39,697 bases of DNA from Alphaproteobacteria bacterium (GTDB lineage: Bacteria > Pseudomonadota > Alphaproteobacteria > Micropepsales > Micropepsaceae), in the NCBI GenBank assembly GCA_003139615.1, contig PLJH01000051.1, positions 20,635-60,331 of the forward strand, given 5' to 3'. Both the position numbers and the translations under genes were made by a program. Position 1 is the first letter of the stretch. Every line of letters begins with the position of its first letter. A model generated the notes under the pieces. The model saw only the letters and a program-made list of their open reading frames with translations, did no database searches and was not told the DNA's origin. Below, one piece after another: positions 1-9,120 of the stretch.

Positions 1-112
1 CCGCGGCGAAGCAGCGCGATTTAAGGTGAATGCCGGGGTCAAATCGCCGGCGACCTATTCCCTCACGGGAATGTGGAGAAATTCTTAGTCGCTCCGAATC
101 CATAAGAGACGC

Positions 113-994
113 ATGCATACAGCCGGCCTCCCCTTCCCGCATATCGATCCCGTCGCCATCCACATCTGGGGAAGCTTCGGCATCCGCTGGTATGCGATTT
201 CTTACATCACGGGATTGCTGCTCGGCTGGTGGTGGCTCGCGCGCACAATCCGCAACAAGAACCTGTGGACGAATCCGCCGTTCAACGGCAAGCCGCCCGC
301 CACGCTCGACGACATCGGCGATTTCGTCGTGTGGGCGACGCTTGGCGTCATTATCGGCGGACGGTTGGGCTGGGTGCTGTTCTACGGCATCTTTCTCTGC
401 AGCGTGTCGCCGCAGAATGCCGATTATTGCCGCGGCCTGCCCATGGACTTCCTCGAGCATCCGATTCGAATCATCGCGGCGTGGGAAGGCGGCATGTCGT
501 TTCACGGCGGCGCCATCGGGGTGATCGTGGCGCTGTGGTTTTTCGCGCGCAGCCGCAAGCTCAACTTCGTGCAATTGGGCGACATGGTGACGACCGTGGT
601 TCCGATCGGATTGTTTTTCGGGCGCATCGCCAATTTCGTGAACGGAGAATTGTGGGGAAAAGTCACCAACGTTCCCTGGGCGATGGTGTTCCCGAATGCC
701 GGCGACCTGCCGCGCCATCCAAGCCAGCTCTACGAAGCGGGCATGGAAGGGTTGCTCCTATTTATTATCCTGCAGGTGTCTGTCAGAGTTTTCCGTCTGC
801 ATGAGCGGCCGGGACTGGTGAGCGCGATCTTCTTCACGGGCTATGGCACGTTCCGCTTCATCGCCGAAATCTTCCGCGAACCCGACACGATGTTCATCGG
901 CTGGTTCAGCCTGGGCATGGCGTTCAGCATTCCGATGTGGCTCGCGGCGGCTTATTTCTACTGGTATGCGTTCAGACCGCGGGCGGCGGTGTGA
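113..994 (+). CDS. lgt: Prolipoprotein diacylglyceryl transferase Lgt
   Basis: Lgt transfers diacylglycerol from phosphatidylglycerol to the lipobox cysteine of prolipoproteins, the first step of lipoprotein maturation, in the inner membrane. The 293-residue length is normal for the family. The N-terminus (PHIDPVAIHIWG) is typical, and the family signature GRIANFVNGELWG lies at about residues 170-182. The SFHGGAIG stretch near residue 128 carries the conserved histidine, and several hydrophobic segments follow, ending in a short basic tail. The ATG at 113 gives the usual Lgt N-terminus. The stop overlaps the GTG of the next gene by 4 bases, so the two are probably translationally coupled. Identification is very secure; only the exact start is inferred. 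Confidence 0.97.
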   Translation: MHTAGLPFPHIDPVAIHIWGSFGIRWYAISYITGLLLGWWWLARTIRNKNLWTNPPFNGKPPATLDDIGDFVVWATLGVIIGGRLGWVLFYGIFLCSVSPQNADYCRGLPMDFLEHPIRIIAAWEGGMSFHGGAIGVIVALWFFARSRKLNFVQLGDMVTTVVPIGLFFGRIANFVNGELWGKVTNVPWAMVFPNAGDLPRHPSQLYEAGMEGLLLFIILQVSVRVFRLHERPGLVSAIFFTGYGTFRFIAEIFREPDTMFIGWFSLGMAFSIPMWLAAAYFYWYAFRPRAAV

Positions 995-2067
995 ACGCGC
1001 TTGGCGAGCGCATCGCGAGCCTGATCGCGGCGCAAGGCCCCCTTTCGATCGCGCAATTCATGGCGATGTCCGCGCTCGATCCGCAATATGGCTATTACAC
1101 GACGCGCGATCCTCTCGGCCTGGGCGGCGATTTCGTTACCGCGCCCGAAATCAGCCAGATGTTCGGCGAGCTTGCGGGGCTCTGGTGCGTGCAGGCGTGG
1201 TTCGACCAGGGCCGGCCGCCGCACGCGCGGCTGGTCGAGCTTGGCCCGGGCACGGGCTCTCTGATGGAAGATGCGTTGCGTGCGGCCAAGCTCGCGCCCG
1301 AATTCCGCGAGGCCGTCGAAATTGTGATGGTTGACGCGAATCCGGCACTCGTCGTGCGGCAGAAGGCGCGGCTTGCCAACGCGGGCGTTTCCGTGACGTG
1401 GCAAGCGCAATTCGACGAAAGCCTCTGCAATTGGCCTCTGTTCCTGATCGCCAACGAATTCTTCGATGCGCTGCCGATCCGCCAATTCGTCCAGACTGCC
1501 CGCGGCTGGTGCGAAAACATGGTGACGCTCGATGCGAACCAGAACCTTGCGCTTGGACTGTCGCCCGATCCGTTGCCATTAAATATTCCGTCCGGGCGCG
1601 GCGAAGCGACGGACGGCGCGGTTTATGAAACATCGCCCGCCTCCACGGCGCTCGCGGAAGAAATCGGCCGCGCCATCGCCATGCGCGGTGGTGCTGCCCT
1701 CATCCTTGACTACGGCTATTCCGGTGACGGCTTCGGCGACACGCTGCAGGCCGTGGGCGAACATCAATTCCGGGACGTGTTGACCCGGCCGGGCGAGATC
1801 GACCTGTCGGCCCATGTCGATTTCGACGCGCTTGCACATGCGGCGAAGCGCGGCGGGGCGGTGAGCTACGGACCCGTCACGCAGGGAGAATTGCTCACCG
1901 GTCTCGGCATTCTCAATCGCATGATGAACCTGCAGCGACAGAACCCCGGCGACCGGGAGGAGATTGCCGTCGCGGTTGACCGCCTGATCAATCCCGATCA
2001 AATGGGGACCTTATTCAAGGCGCTGGCGATCCTGCCTCACGGCGCGCCGACGCCGCCCGGATTTTGA
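991..2067 (+). CDS. SAM-dependent methyltransferase, MidA/NDUFAF7 family
   Basis: The 358-residue protein belongs to the DUF185/MidA family. Its mitochondrial relative NDUFAF7 dimethylates an arginine of a complex I subunit during assembly; the bacterial substrate is not established. The family N-terminus (DPQYGYYTTRDPLGLGGDF) is clear, the SAM motif GPGTG is at about residues 85-89, and the characteristic NEFFDALPIRQF segment follows. An upstream ATG at 937 would extend the protein into lgt. I chose the GTG at 991 because it makes a GTGA overlap with the lgt stop and gives the usual start (NALGERIASLI). The position between lgt and pgeF is a common alphaproteobacterial arrangement. Confidence 0.93.
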   Translation: MNALGERIASLIAAQGPLSIAQFMAMSALDPQYGYYTTRDPLGLGGDFVTAPEISQMFGELAGLWCVQAWFDQGRPPHARLVELGPGTGSLMEDALRAAKLAPEFREAVEIVMVDANPALVVRQKARLANAGVSVTWQAQFDESLCNWPLFLIANEFFDALPIRQFVQTARGWCENMVTLDANQNLALGLSPDPLPLNIPSGRGEATDGAVYETSPASTALAEEIGRAIAMRGGAALILDYGYSGDGFGDTLQAVGEHQFRDVLTRPGEIDLSAHVDFDALAHAAKRGGAVSYGPVTQGELLTGLGILNRMMNLQRQNPGDREEIAVAVDRLINPDQMGTLFKALAILPHGAPTPPGF

Positions 2068-2070
2068 GCC

Positions 2071-2838
2071 ATGTTGCAATTGACCGCCGCCAATCTCGCC
2101 GACGCGCCCGATATCGTGCACGGATTTTTCGGCCGGCAGGACGGCGTCTCGCAAGGCATCTATGCCTCGCTCAATTGCGGACCCGGTTCGCATGACGATC
2201 GCGCCGCGGTCATCGCCAATCGCGCGCGCGTACAGGCGGCGCTCGGCGCAAAGAGTCTCGTGACGCTCTACCAGATCCACAGCGCCAAGGCGGTCGCGGT
2301 CGCAACGGGGTGGGAATTGGGCGCACCGCCGCAGGCCGACGGAATGGCGACGAACATTCCCGGAATAGCTCTGGGAATACTCACTGCAGATTGCGCGCCC
2401 GTGCTGTTTGCCGATTCGCGCGCCAGGGTGATCGGCGCAGCCCATGCGGGATGGAAAGGTGCGCTTGCCGGCGTCATCGAATCGACGCTTCGCGCCATGG
2501 AAGAATTGGGTGCGGAGCGTGCGCGAATCGCAGCCGCGATCGGCCCCTGCATCTCGCAACCGAATTACGAAGTGGGGCCCGAATTCCGCGCAACTTTCCT
2601 GGACAATGATTCGGGCTTTGCACGCTTTTTCGTGCCGTCGGGAAAAGCCGAGCACTGGCGCTTCGATCTCAAGGGATTTGTCGCGCTGCGGCTGGACGAC
2701 GCGGGAATCGAGAACGTGGCGCGCTTTCCCGCCTGCACCTACGCACATGAAGGCGATTTCTTCAGTTTCCGGCGCGCGACCCATCGCGGCGAGCCGGATT
2801 ACGGCCGGGAAATCTCCGCCATCGCACTCGCGTCATAA
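2071..2838 (+). CDS. pgeF: Peptidoglycan editing factor PgeF (YfiH / laccase-domain, polyphenol oxidase family)
   Basis: PgeF-family proteins are cytosolic enzymes. E. coli YfiH removes wrongly incorporated L-Ser from UDP-MurNAc peptides, and relatives have purine nucleoside-processing activity. This 255-residue protein has the expected active-site set: a histidine in YQIHSAKAV, a cysteine in LTADCAPVLF, and a histidine in GAAHAGWKG, followed by GPCISQPNYEVGPEFR. The ATG at 2071 follows the methyltransferase stop by 3 bases, which suggests co-transcription with lgt and the methyltransferase. The product family is certain. Which activity dominates in this organism cannot be read from sequence. 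Confidence 0.95.
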   Translation: MLQLTAANLADAPDIVHGFFGRQDGVSQGIYASLNCGPGSHDDRAAVIANRARVQAALGAKSLVTLYQIHSAKAVAVATGWELGAPPQADGMATNIPGIALGILTADCAPVLFADSRARVIGAAHAGWKGALAGVIESTLRAMEELGAERARIAAAIGPCISQPNYEVGPEFRATFLDNDSGFARFFVPSGKAEHWRFDLKGFVALRLDDAGIENVARFPACTYAHEGDFFSFRRATHRGEPDYGREISAIALAS

Positions 2839-2940
2839 GGCCGCTTCACCTGCCCGTCCGCGCTTGCTAGAACCGCCTTCACCGAACCTTCATATGCCAG
2901 CGGGGCCACGCGAATGAGCGAAGCGAATGGAACGCACGGC

Positions 2941-3873
<933 letters not shown>

Positions 3874-3891
3874 GTGCACGGGCTGACGCCG

Positions 3892-4557
3892 ATGTGCGGA
3901 AAATTCACCACCCAGATGCTCGATTGGGGCACGCTTGCGAGCCTTGCCGAGATGCGCGTCGTTTTCGGCGGCCCGGTGGAAACCGTCACGCCCATGCGGT
4001 TCGCGACGGTTATCCGGTTGAATGACGAAGACGTCCGCGAGACAGCCAGAATGCGTTGGGGATTTGCCCGCATGAGCGCGAACGATCCCGTCGCGCGCCC
4101 CGATCACATTCACGCGCGGGCGGAAACGATCGACAGCAAGCCGACGTTTCGGGAATCGTTCGAGCAACGCCGAGGACTTCTGATCGTGAAAACGTTCAAC
4201 GAAGGCGAGGAAATTGGCCCGCGTAAGACGCTGCAATACACGATCACGCCGCGTGACGGACAACCGCTCGCGATAGCCGTCATCTGGGAGCGCTGGGTCA
4301 ACGCGAAGGACGACGAGCTCCTGACCTTCGTCATGGTGACGACGCCGGCGAATGCGCTGATCGGCAAGATCACGGACCGGATGCCCGCTGTCATGCCGGA
4401 ATCGAATTGGCCCAAATGGCTGGGCGAAGAACCGGCGACGGCCGAAGAGTTGAAAGCGTTGCTTCAACCGTGTGACGGCGATTGGGATATGCAATCCGAG
4501 AAGAAAGCCAATCCGACTCCACCGAAGAAGCCTAGTCCTCAGCTCGATCTGTTCTAG
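3892..4557 (+). CDS. Divergent SRAP (SOS response-associated peptidase, YedK/HMCES-like) protein
   Basis: SRAP proteins form a thiazolidine crosslink between Cys2 and abasic sites in single-stranded DNA. The ATG at 3892 is chosen over a GTG at 3874 because it places the required cysteine at position 2 (MCGKF). The 221-residue protein keeps the family core, including HARAET at 74-79, DGQPLAIAVIWERW, an LTFVMVTTPAN strand and DRMPAVM at 162-168. Two positions that are Asn and His in typical SRAP active sites appear here as His74 and Thr161. The catalytic Glu is probably Glu106 or Glu107 in EGEE. The C-terminus is a Lys/Pro-rich tail ending QLDLF. Family membership is fairly secure; retained catalysis is uncertain. 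Confidence 0.82.
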   Translation: MCGKFTTQMLDWGTLASLAEMRVVFGGPVETVTPMRFATVIRLNDEDVRETARMRWGFARMSANDPVARPDHIHARAETIDSKPTFRESFEQRRGLLIVKTFNEGEEIGPRKTLQYTITPRDGQPLAIAVIWERWVNAKDDELLTFVMVTTPANALIGKITDRMPAVMPESNWPKWLGEEPATAEELKALLQPCDGDWDMQSEKKANPTPPKKPSPQLDLF

Positions 4558-4588
4558 CTTTTCGAATCCGACGCGTGCCGCGATAAAG

Positions 4589-4780
4589 ATTTTAACGCAG
4601 GGGGCGCGGCGGATGCGCGGAGGACGCAGTTTGGTCGGTGCGAGCGTCACGCATGGTGGTGGCTGGGCTCTTTCTCGGCGCGTCGCGCCAACAAGTCTTC
4701 CGGATTCATCTCAGCAGCGAAGCCTTATGGATAACCCCTCTGCGTCCTCCGCGCATCCGCCGCGCCCCCTGCGTTAAAAT
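4589..4780. repeat. Perfect 41-bp inverted repeat enclosing a 110-bp spacer
   Basis: Arms at 4589-4629 and 4740-4780 are exact reverse complements over 41 bases. The outer end reads ATTTTAACGCAGGGGGCGCG and the inner end GGAGGACGCAG. The 110-bp centre shows no convincing gene. The motif style (TTAACGCAG..., CTGCGTCCTC...) resembles short dispersed GCAG-rich intergenic repeats seen in many unrelated bacteria, so this may be a MITE-like or REP-like unit. That comparison is from memory, not from a search. The element fills most of the gap between the SRAP gene and the antiporter, and as RNA it could fold into a very stable hairpin. No target-site duplication is evident. Confidence 0.9.
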
Positions 4781-4851
4781 TGCCTGGGTCTCGAACGCCG
4801 ATCCAAGGCACTACGATCTTGAGGCCTCTGCTTGCGGGAACTTTGCAGAGT

Positions 4852-7173
4852 ATGCCCGCGTTCCCGATTCGCCGTGTCCGGTATTTCGGGGCGTTTCGCG
4901 TGAACAGACGATATTTTCCGATGGTGCTTGGCACGGCGGCCTGCTTGGTCGCGAGTGCGGCTTTGGCTGCCGTCCAGAAGAAAGCCGGGTCCGGCAACGG
5001 TGTCGGCGGCACGGGCGAAGTCGTCTTTCTGGTTGAGGTCGCGCTCCTGCTGCTCGTCGGACGCGGGCTCGGCGAAATCATGCAGCGCTTTGGTCAACCT
5101 GCCGTGATCGGGCAGCTGCTGGCCGGATTGATCCTGGGGCCTTCGCTGTTCGGCTGGATCTGGCCTCAGGCACATCACCTGATTTTTCCGAATAACGCCG
5201 AGCAGAAAAACCTGCTGACCGGTCTTTCGGATATCGGCGTGATGATGCTGCTGCTGCTGACGGGCATGGAGACCGATCTGAAACTTGTCCGCAAGATCGG
5301 AGCGCCGGCCATTGCCGTGTCGATTACGGGCGTTGCCGTTCCCTTTCTATGCGGCTTTACCGCCGTTGAATTTTTGCCGATCTCGATTCTCGCCGATTCG
5401 CACAATCGGCTGATCACCGCCTTGTTCGTCGGCACCGCGCTGTCCATTTCCTCGATCAAAATCGTCGCGATGGTCGTGCGCGAGATGAACTTCATGCGCC
5501 GCAATCTCGGCCAGATCATCGTCGCCTCTGCCATCATGGAGGACACGATCGGCTGGGTGATCATCGCGCTCACATTGGGAATCGCAGGCGCAGGCGGGTT
5601 TGCGGTGGGGTCTCTGGCCAAAACCGTCATCGGCACGGCCCTCTTTCTCGTTCTCAGCTACACGATCGGCCGCCGGCTTGTGTTCCGGCTGATCCGCTGG
5701 GTGAACGACACCTTCGTCAGCGAGTATGCCGTCGTGACCGCGATCCTGATCGTCATGTGTGCGATGGCGCTCGTGACGCAGGCGATCGGCGTCAACACCG
5801 TGCTGGGCGCGTTCGTGGCGGGCGTGCTGGTGGGCGAGTCGCCGATCCTGTCGCAGCATATCGAGGATCAGCTGCGCGGGCTCATCACGGCTTTTATGAT
5901 GCCGATCTTTTTCGGCATGTCGGGCCTGTCCGCGGATCTCACGATTCTGAAAGACCCGCATTTCGCGCTCCTGACACTCGGGCTTGTTGCAATCGCCAGC
6001 CTGGGAAAATTCGCCGGCGCGTTTTCCGGCGGCCTGATCAGCGGTCTTTCGTCGCGCGAATCCCTGGCGCTCGGTTGCGGAATGAATGCGCGCGGCAGCA
6101 CGGAAGTGATCGTCGCCAGCATCGGTCTCGCCATGGGCGCGCTGACACAGAACATTTACACCATGATCGTAACCATGGCCGTCATCACCACCATGGCGAT
6201 GCCGCCCATGCTGCGCTGGGCGTTGGGCCGGCTTCCGGTCGACAAGGACGAACAAGCCCGCCTTGAAAAGGAAGACCTCGACGCCAAAGGTTTTGTCGGC
6301 CGGCTCGAGCGCTTGTTGATCGCAGCAGACGACAGCGCCAATGGACGGTTCGCGTCCCGGCTTGCCGGATTCCTCGCCGGTCAACGCGGCATGCCCGTCA
6401 CGGTGCTCCATTTGAGCGAAGAGCAGGTGACGCGGACGAACACGAACGCCGAAGACGCGACGGCGAGGCTGAAAGAAGTGACGACCGAGAGCGCCAAGGA
6501 AGGTCATCGGGCCGCAAAAGAGGAAACGGACGGCGCGCGCCCCGACAAAGTTGAAGTGTCGGCGCGCGTCGAGAAAAGCGAAACGACACAGGCGCTCGCG
6601 AAAGAGAGCGAAAAAGGTTACGATCTTCTGTTCGTGGGCCTGGAACGGATGCGCAAACCGGACGGTACGTTTTCCGCTGCCGTCGAGCGTATCGCGGCCG
6701 GTTTCGAAGGCCCACTTGCGCTGACGATGTCCGACGAGGACGCGACGGCGCTTTCCGCCAAAGCATTCAACATTCTCGTTCCCGTCAACGGTACGGAAGC
6801 TTCGCGCCGGGGCGCGGAGATCGCGTTCTCGCTGTCGCCCGCCACGGACGGCAAGGTGACCGCCCTGCATGTGGCCCAACGTGCCGGCACAGGTGAACGC
6901 GCGCGACGCGGCAGCACCCGGCGCAAAGCCGAGAAGGCCGTGCTGGACGACACGGCGGCGCTCGGGCGGCGTTACGGCTATGATGAAATTCAAATCGCGG
7001 TGCGCACGAACGTCGAACCCGATGCCGCAATCATCGCGGAAGCCAATCGCATCCGTGCCGATCTGATCGTCATCGGCGCAAGTCGCAGAATCGGCGACAC
7101 GTTCTATGTCGGGCAAACGATTGCGAATGTCCTGGCGCAATGGAAAGGCGCGATCGTGCTCGTCGTCGCGTGA
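4852..7173 (+). CDS. CPA2-type cation:proton antiporter with C-terminal universal-stress domains
   Basis: This is an inner-membrane monovalent cation/H+ exchanger of the KefB/CHX-like CPA2 group, fused to cytoplasmic USP-like domains. The ATG at 4852 gives 773 residues. A GTG at 4900 would start directly at a signal-peptide-like segment (RRYFP, then a hydrophobic run ending ASAALAA). The exchanger domain spans roughly residues 50-450, with GQPAVIGQLLAGLILGPSLFG, the MEDTIGW helix and NARGSTEVIVASIGLAMG. The tail has a first, degenerate USP-like unit (about 480-640) and a better one (about 650-773) ending LIVIGASRRIGD...IVLVVA. A Lys/Glu-rich stretch near 540-590 separates the strands of the first unit. 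The transported ion is unknown. Confidence 0.88.
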   Translation: MPAFPIRRVRYFGAFRVNRRYFPMVLGTAACLVASAALAAVQKKAGSGNGVGGTGEVVFLVEVALLLLVGRGLGEIMQRFGQPAVIGQLLAGLILGPSLFGWIWPQAHHLIFPNNAEQKNLLTGLSDIGVMMLLLLTGMETDLKLVRKIGAPAIAVSITGVAVPFLCGFTAVEFLPISILADSHNRLITALFVGTALSISSIKIVAMVVREMNFMRRNLGQIIVASAIMEDTIGWVIIALTLGIAGAGGFAVGSLAKTVIGTALFLVLSYTIGRRLVFRLIRWVNDTFVSEYAVVTAILIVMCAMALVTQAIGVNTVLGAFVAGVLVGESPILSQHIEDQLRGLITAFMMPIFFGMSGLSADLTILKDPHFALLTLGLVAIASLGKFAGAFSGGLISGLSSRESLALGCGMNARGSTEVIVASIGLAMGALTQNIYTMIVTMAVITTMAMPPMLRWALGRLPVDKDEQARLEKEDLDAKGFVGRLERLLIAADDSANGRFASRLAGFLAGQRGMPVTVLHLSEEQVTRTNTNAEDATARLKEVTTESAKEGHRAAKEETDGARPDKVEVSARVEKSETTQALAKESEKGYDLLFVGLERMRKPDGTFSAAVERIAAGFEGPLALTMSDEDATALSAKAFNILVPVNGTEASRRGAEIAFSLSPATDGKVTALHVAQRAGTGERARRGSTRRKAEKAVLDDTAALGRRYGYDEIQIAVRTNVEPDAAIIAEANRIRADLIVIGASRRIGDTFYVGQTIANVLAQWKGAIVLVVA

Positions 7174-7252
7174 GCCCGCGGGAACTATCGCTTCGTGCAG
7201 CCGTTTCAGCTTGGGCGCGATTGGGCCGCCCTGGATCTCAGCGGGAATTCAC

Positions 7253-7474
7253 ATGCGCAATCTCACGATGCTCGGAGTCGTTCTTGTCGTTTTGGGCGTG
7301 GCCGCACTGCTGTTCGGCCATTTCAGCTATTCCCAGGACAAACCCGTCTTCGACGCGGGGCCGATCCATGTCACCAGCCGGCAGGAGAACCATGTATCGA
7401 TTCCAACCATCGCCGGCGTCCTGGTGCTCGTAGCTGGGTTCGGATTGATCCTGATAGGCCGGCGCTCGGCGTGA
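7253..7474 (+). CDS. Small two-helix membrane protein
   Basis: This 73-residue protein has two transmembrane segments (about residues 4-24 and 50-69) separated by a short hydrophilic loop, and ends GRRSA. The reading frame is open further upstream, but the ATG at 7253 has a GCGGGA ribosome-binding sequence and begins right at the first hydrophobic segment. The stop overlaps the GTG of the iron-permease-family gene by 4 bases, so the pair is probably coupled. It resembles the many small DUF-type two-helix proteins (DUF3185-like), but I do not recognise the family with certainty. A membrane location is the only property I would assert. Confidence 0.72.
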   Translation: MRNLTMLGVVLVVLGVAALLFGHFSYSQDKPVFDAGPIHVTSRQENHVSIPTIAGVLVLVAGFGLILIGRRSA

Positions 7475-7893
7475 CGGACGACGCGCCAAAGTCTGCGAGT
7501 TTGTCGCGGGGCTTTGCCAAAATCGCCGAACATGCGTCCCATGCGGCGGGCCAACCTCTCACCTTCAGCGTGTGCGCACTCGCCGTCATCGTTTGGGCGG
7601 CGGCAGGGCCCGTATTCCACTACTCGAATGCGTGGCTGCTCGTCGTCAACACTGCGACGTCGATTGCGACGTTCCTGATGGTGTTCCTGATTCAAAGCAA
7701 GCAGAACCGGGACGACGCCGCCATTCAGGCCAAACTCAACGAACTCATCCGCGCGCTCGAGCCCGCCAAGAACAAATTCGTCGGTATCGAAACCCTCACA
7801 GTCGAGGAAGTCCGAGAAATGCGCGACGAAACCGTCGCGGAATTGAAGGACGAAGAAACCGCGCTGGAGACTGTCGAGGCGAAAACCGCCTAG
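7471..7893 (+). CDS. Low-affinity iron permease-family protein
   Basis: The 140-residue protein matches the small bacterial members of the family named after the yeast low-affinity Fe(II) permease. After a Ser-rich N-terminus comes FAKIAEHASHAAGQP, then two hydrophobic segments (about 33-50 and 57-77). Next is the hallmark FLIQSKQNRDDAAIQAKLNE, followed by LNELIRALEPAKNKFVGIE and an acidic C-terminus. Despite the name, an iron-transport role in bacteria is unproven. The GTG at 7471 is chosen for its 4-base overlap with the preceding stop. The cluster with an antiporter and a small membrane protein suggests a membrane-stress or ion-homeostasis group, which is inference. Confidence 0.85.
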   Translation: MTDDAPKSASLSRGFAKIAEHASHAAGQPLTFSVCALAVIVWAAAGPVFHYSNAWLLVVNTATSIATFLMVFLIQSKQNRDDAAIQAKLNELIRALEPAKNKFVGIETLTVEEVREMRDETVAELKDEETALETVEAKTA

Positions 7894-8013
7894 CCGGAGT
7901 CGCTTTCGCTGCCAGTGTCGCGGGCATTGTCGGTCAATACCCCAAAAATCAACCTCGGCACTTCGTTTCGCATAACGGTTCCCGGCGAAGAGCAATCCTG
8001 CTAAATTCACCAC

Positions 8014-8355
8014 ATGTCCACCTGCGACGATGTCCGACGTTTCGCGCTCGCGCTTCCCGGCGTCGAGGAAGTCGGGCATTGGGGCGTTCCCGCGTTCCGC
8101 ACCAAGCGGCGCATCTTCATCACGCTCAGGCCGCTTGAACAGAAGGCGATGTTCCACCTGACGGAGGAACATCAGGAGATCCTGTTCGAGGCGCGCCCGG
8201 AGGCGTTCGAGCCGCTGCACTGGGGGAAAGTCACGCGCGCTTTTCTCAATCTGGGAAAGATCCCGGTGCGCGAACTCGAAGCGCTGGTGCGGGAGGCCGC
8301 CGACAATGCGGCGCCGCCCGCACGCGCGGCGCGAAAGCCTGCGAAGCGGACGTAA
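8014..8355 (+). CDS. MmcQ/YjbR family DNA-binding-fold protein
   Basis: The 113-residue protein has the MmcQ/YjbR (CyaY-like fold) signature. The N-terminus is DVRRFALALPGVEEVGHWGVPAFRTKRR in outline, followed by IFITL, KAMFHLTEEHQEIL, and a C-terminal PLHWGKVTRAFLNL then an ELEALVREA helix. The last 15 residues are basic and Ala/Pro-rich (RAARKPAKRT). Members are called DNA-binding on structural grounds, but biological roles are largely unknown. It stands alone, 120 bases after the iron-permease-family gene and 85 bases before the PAS gene, with the same orientation. Family assignment is good; function is open. Confidence 0.85.
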   Translation: MSTCDDVRRFALALPGVEEVGHWGVPAFRTKRRIFITLRPLEQKAMFHLTEEHQEILFEARPEAFEPLHWGKVTRAFLNLGKIPVRELEALVREAADNAAPPARAARKPAKRT

Positions 8356-8440
8356 GCAATTCGGTCACAATCGTTTAAGGTTGATTAACGCAGCCGTGAA
8401 ACGATCCGGTCGTTCATGGAATTCCAGCGATTGCCTTCGA

Positions 8441-8983
8441 ATGAAATTCAAAACGAGCCCTGCAGAGATGACGCGGATGGAGGAAAATCCCACCTCCACC
8501 GGCAATCCCGTGCTCGATTTCTTCCTGCGCTACTGGAACGAAAAACGCGGCTCGCGCGCCATGCCGCCGCGCTCCGCGATCGATACGCGGGAGATCAAGC
8601 AGCATCTGGGCTGGATATGCCTGCTCGATGCGCTGCCGGATTTTGCGGATTTTCGCTATCGCCTGGTCGGTTCGCGCGTCACCGATTTCTTTCTCGACGA
8701 CGGAACCGGCAAGACGGTTGCCGAAGCTTTCGAGGGGCCCGACCGGGCGCTCGGCGACGCGGCGTTGTGGATCTACCGCAAATGCTGTCTCGACAAGCGC
8801 CCTCTGCGCATCACCACGCCAGGTGCGGAGTGGCGCGGCCGTTATGTTCCCGCCAACGATGCGCTCTACCTGCCGCTCGCCTCCGACGGCGAGACGGCCG
8901 ACAAGGTCCTGGCGGTGTTCACCTTCGATTACGAAGAATACCGGCAGACGCTGTCGGTCCATTCGCTCCAGCGCTCGGCTTGA
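8441..8983 (+). CDS. PAS-domain protein (PAS_5 family), single sensory domain
   Basis: The protein has about 180 residues and consists almost wholly of one PAS_5-type domain, typical of Alphaproteobacteria. Recognisable parts are FFLRYWNEKRGSRAMPPRSA, REIKQHLGWICLLDALPD, FRYRLVGSRVTDFF, GKTVAEAF, and a closing YVPANDALYLPLASDG...VLAVFTFD strand pair. There is no histidine kinase, GGDEF or HTH module, so any output must go through a partner. Starts at 8441, 8468 and 8477 are all in frame and none has a convincing ribosome-binding site; 8441 is taken provisionally. No obvious signalling neighbour lies beside it. Confidence 0.8.
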   Translation: MKFKTSPAEMTRMEENPTSTGNPVLDFFLRYWNEKRGSRAMPPRSAIDTREIKQHLGWICLLDALPDFADFRYRLVGSRVTDFFLDDGTGKTVAEAFEGPDRALGDAALWIYRKCCLDKRPLRITTPGAEWRGRYVPANDALYLPLASDGETADKVLAVFTFDYEEYRQTLSVHSLQRSA

Positions 8984-9120
8984 ACGGTCGTCCGGCTGCT
9001 GAGGGCTCGCCCGCGTTCGCCTGTTGCCTTGCCCCCTGCCTTCCGCTAAAAACCCCGGCTTCCCGGCCCAACAAGCCACGTGCCCCGCCGAGATGGGCTG
9101 GAAATTCAAGGACTTAAGCT

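Noticed and set aside
1-112. Possible 3' end of a gene upstream of lgt
   Set aside because: All three forward frames run into stops within this short piece and no recognisable protein end is visible.
8375-8388. TTAA-N6-TTAA, a near match to a CtrA box, upstream of the PAS gene
   Set aside because: The canonical CtrA site has a 7-base spacer; with 6 bases and no second line of evidence it cannot be called.
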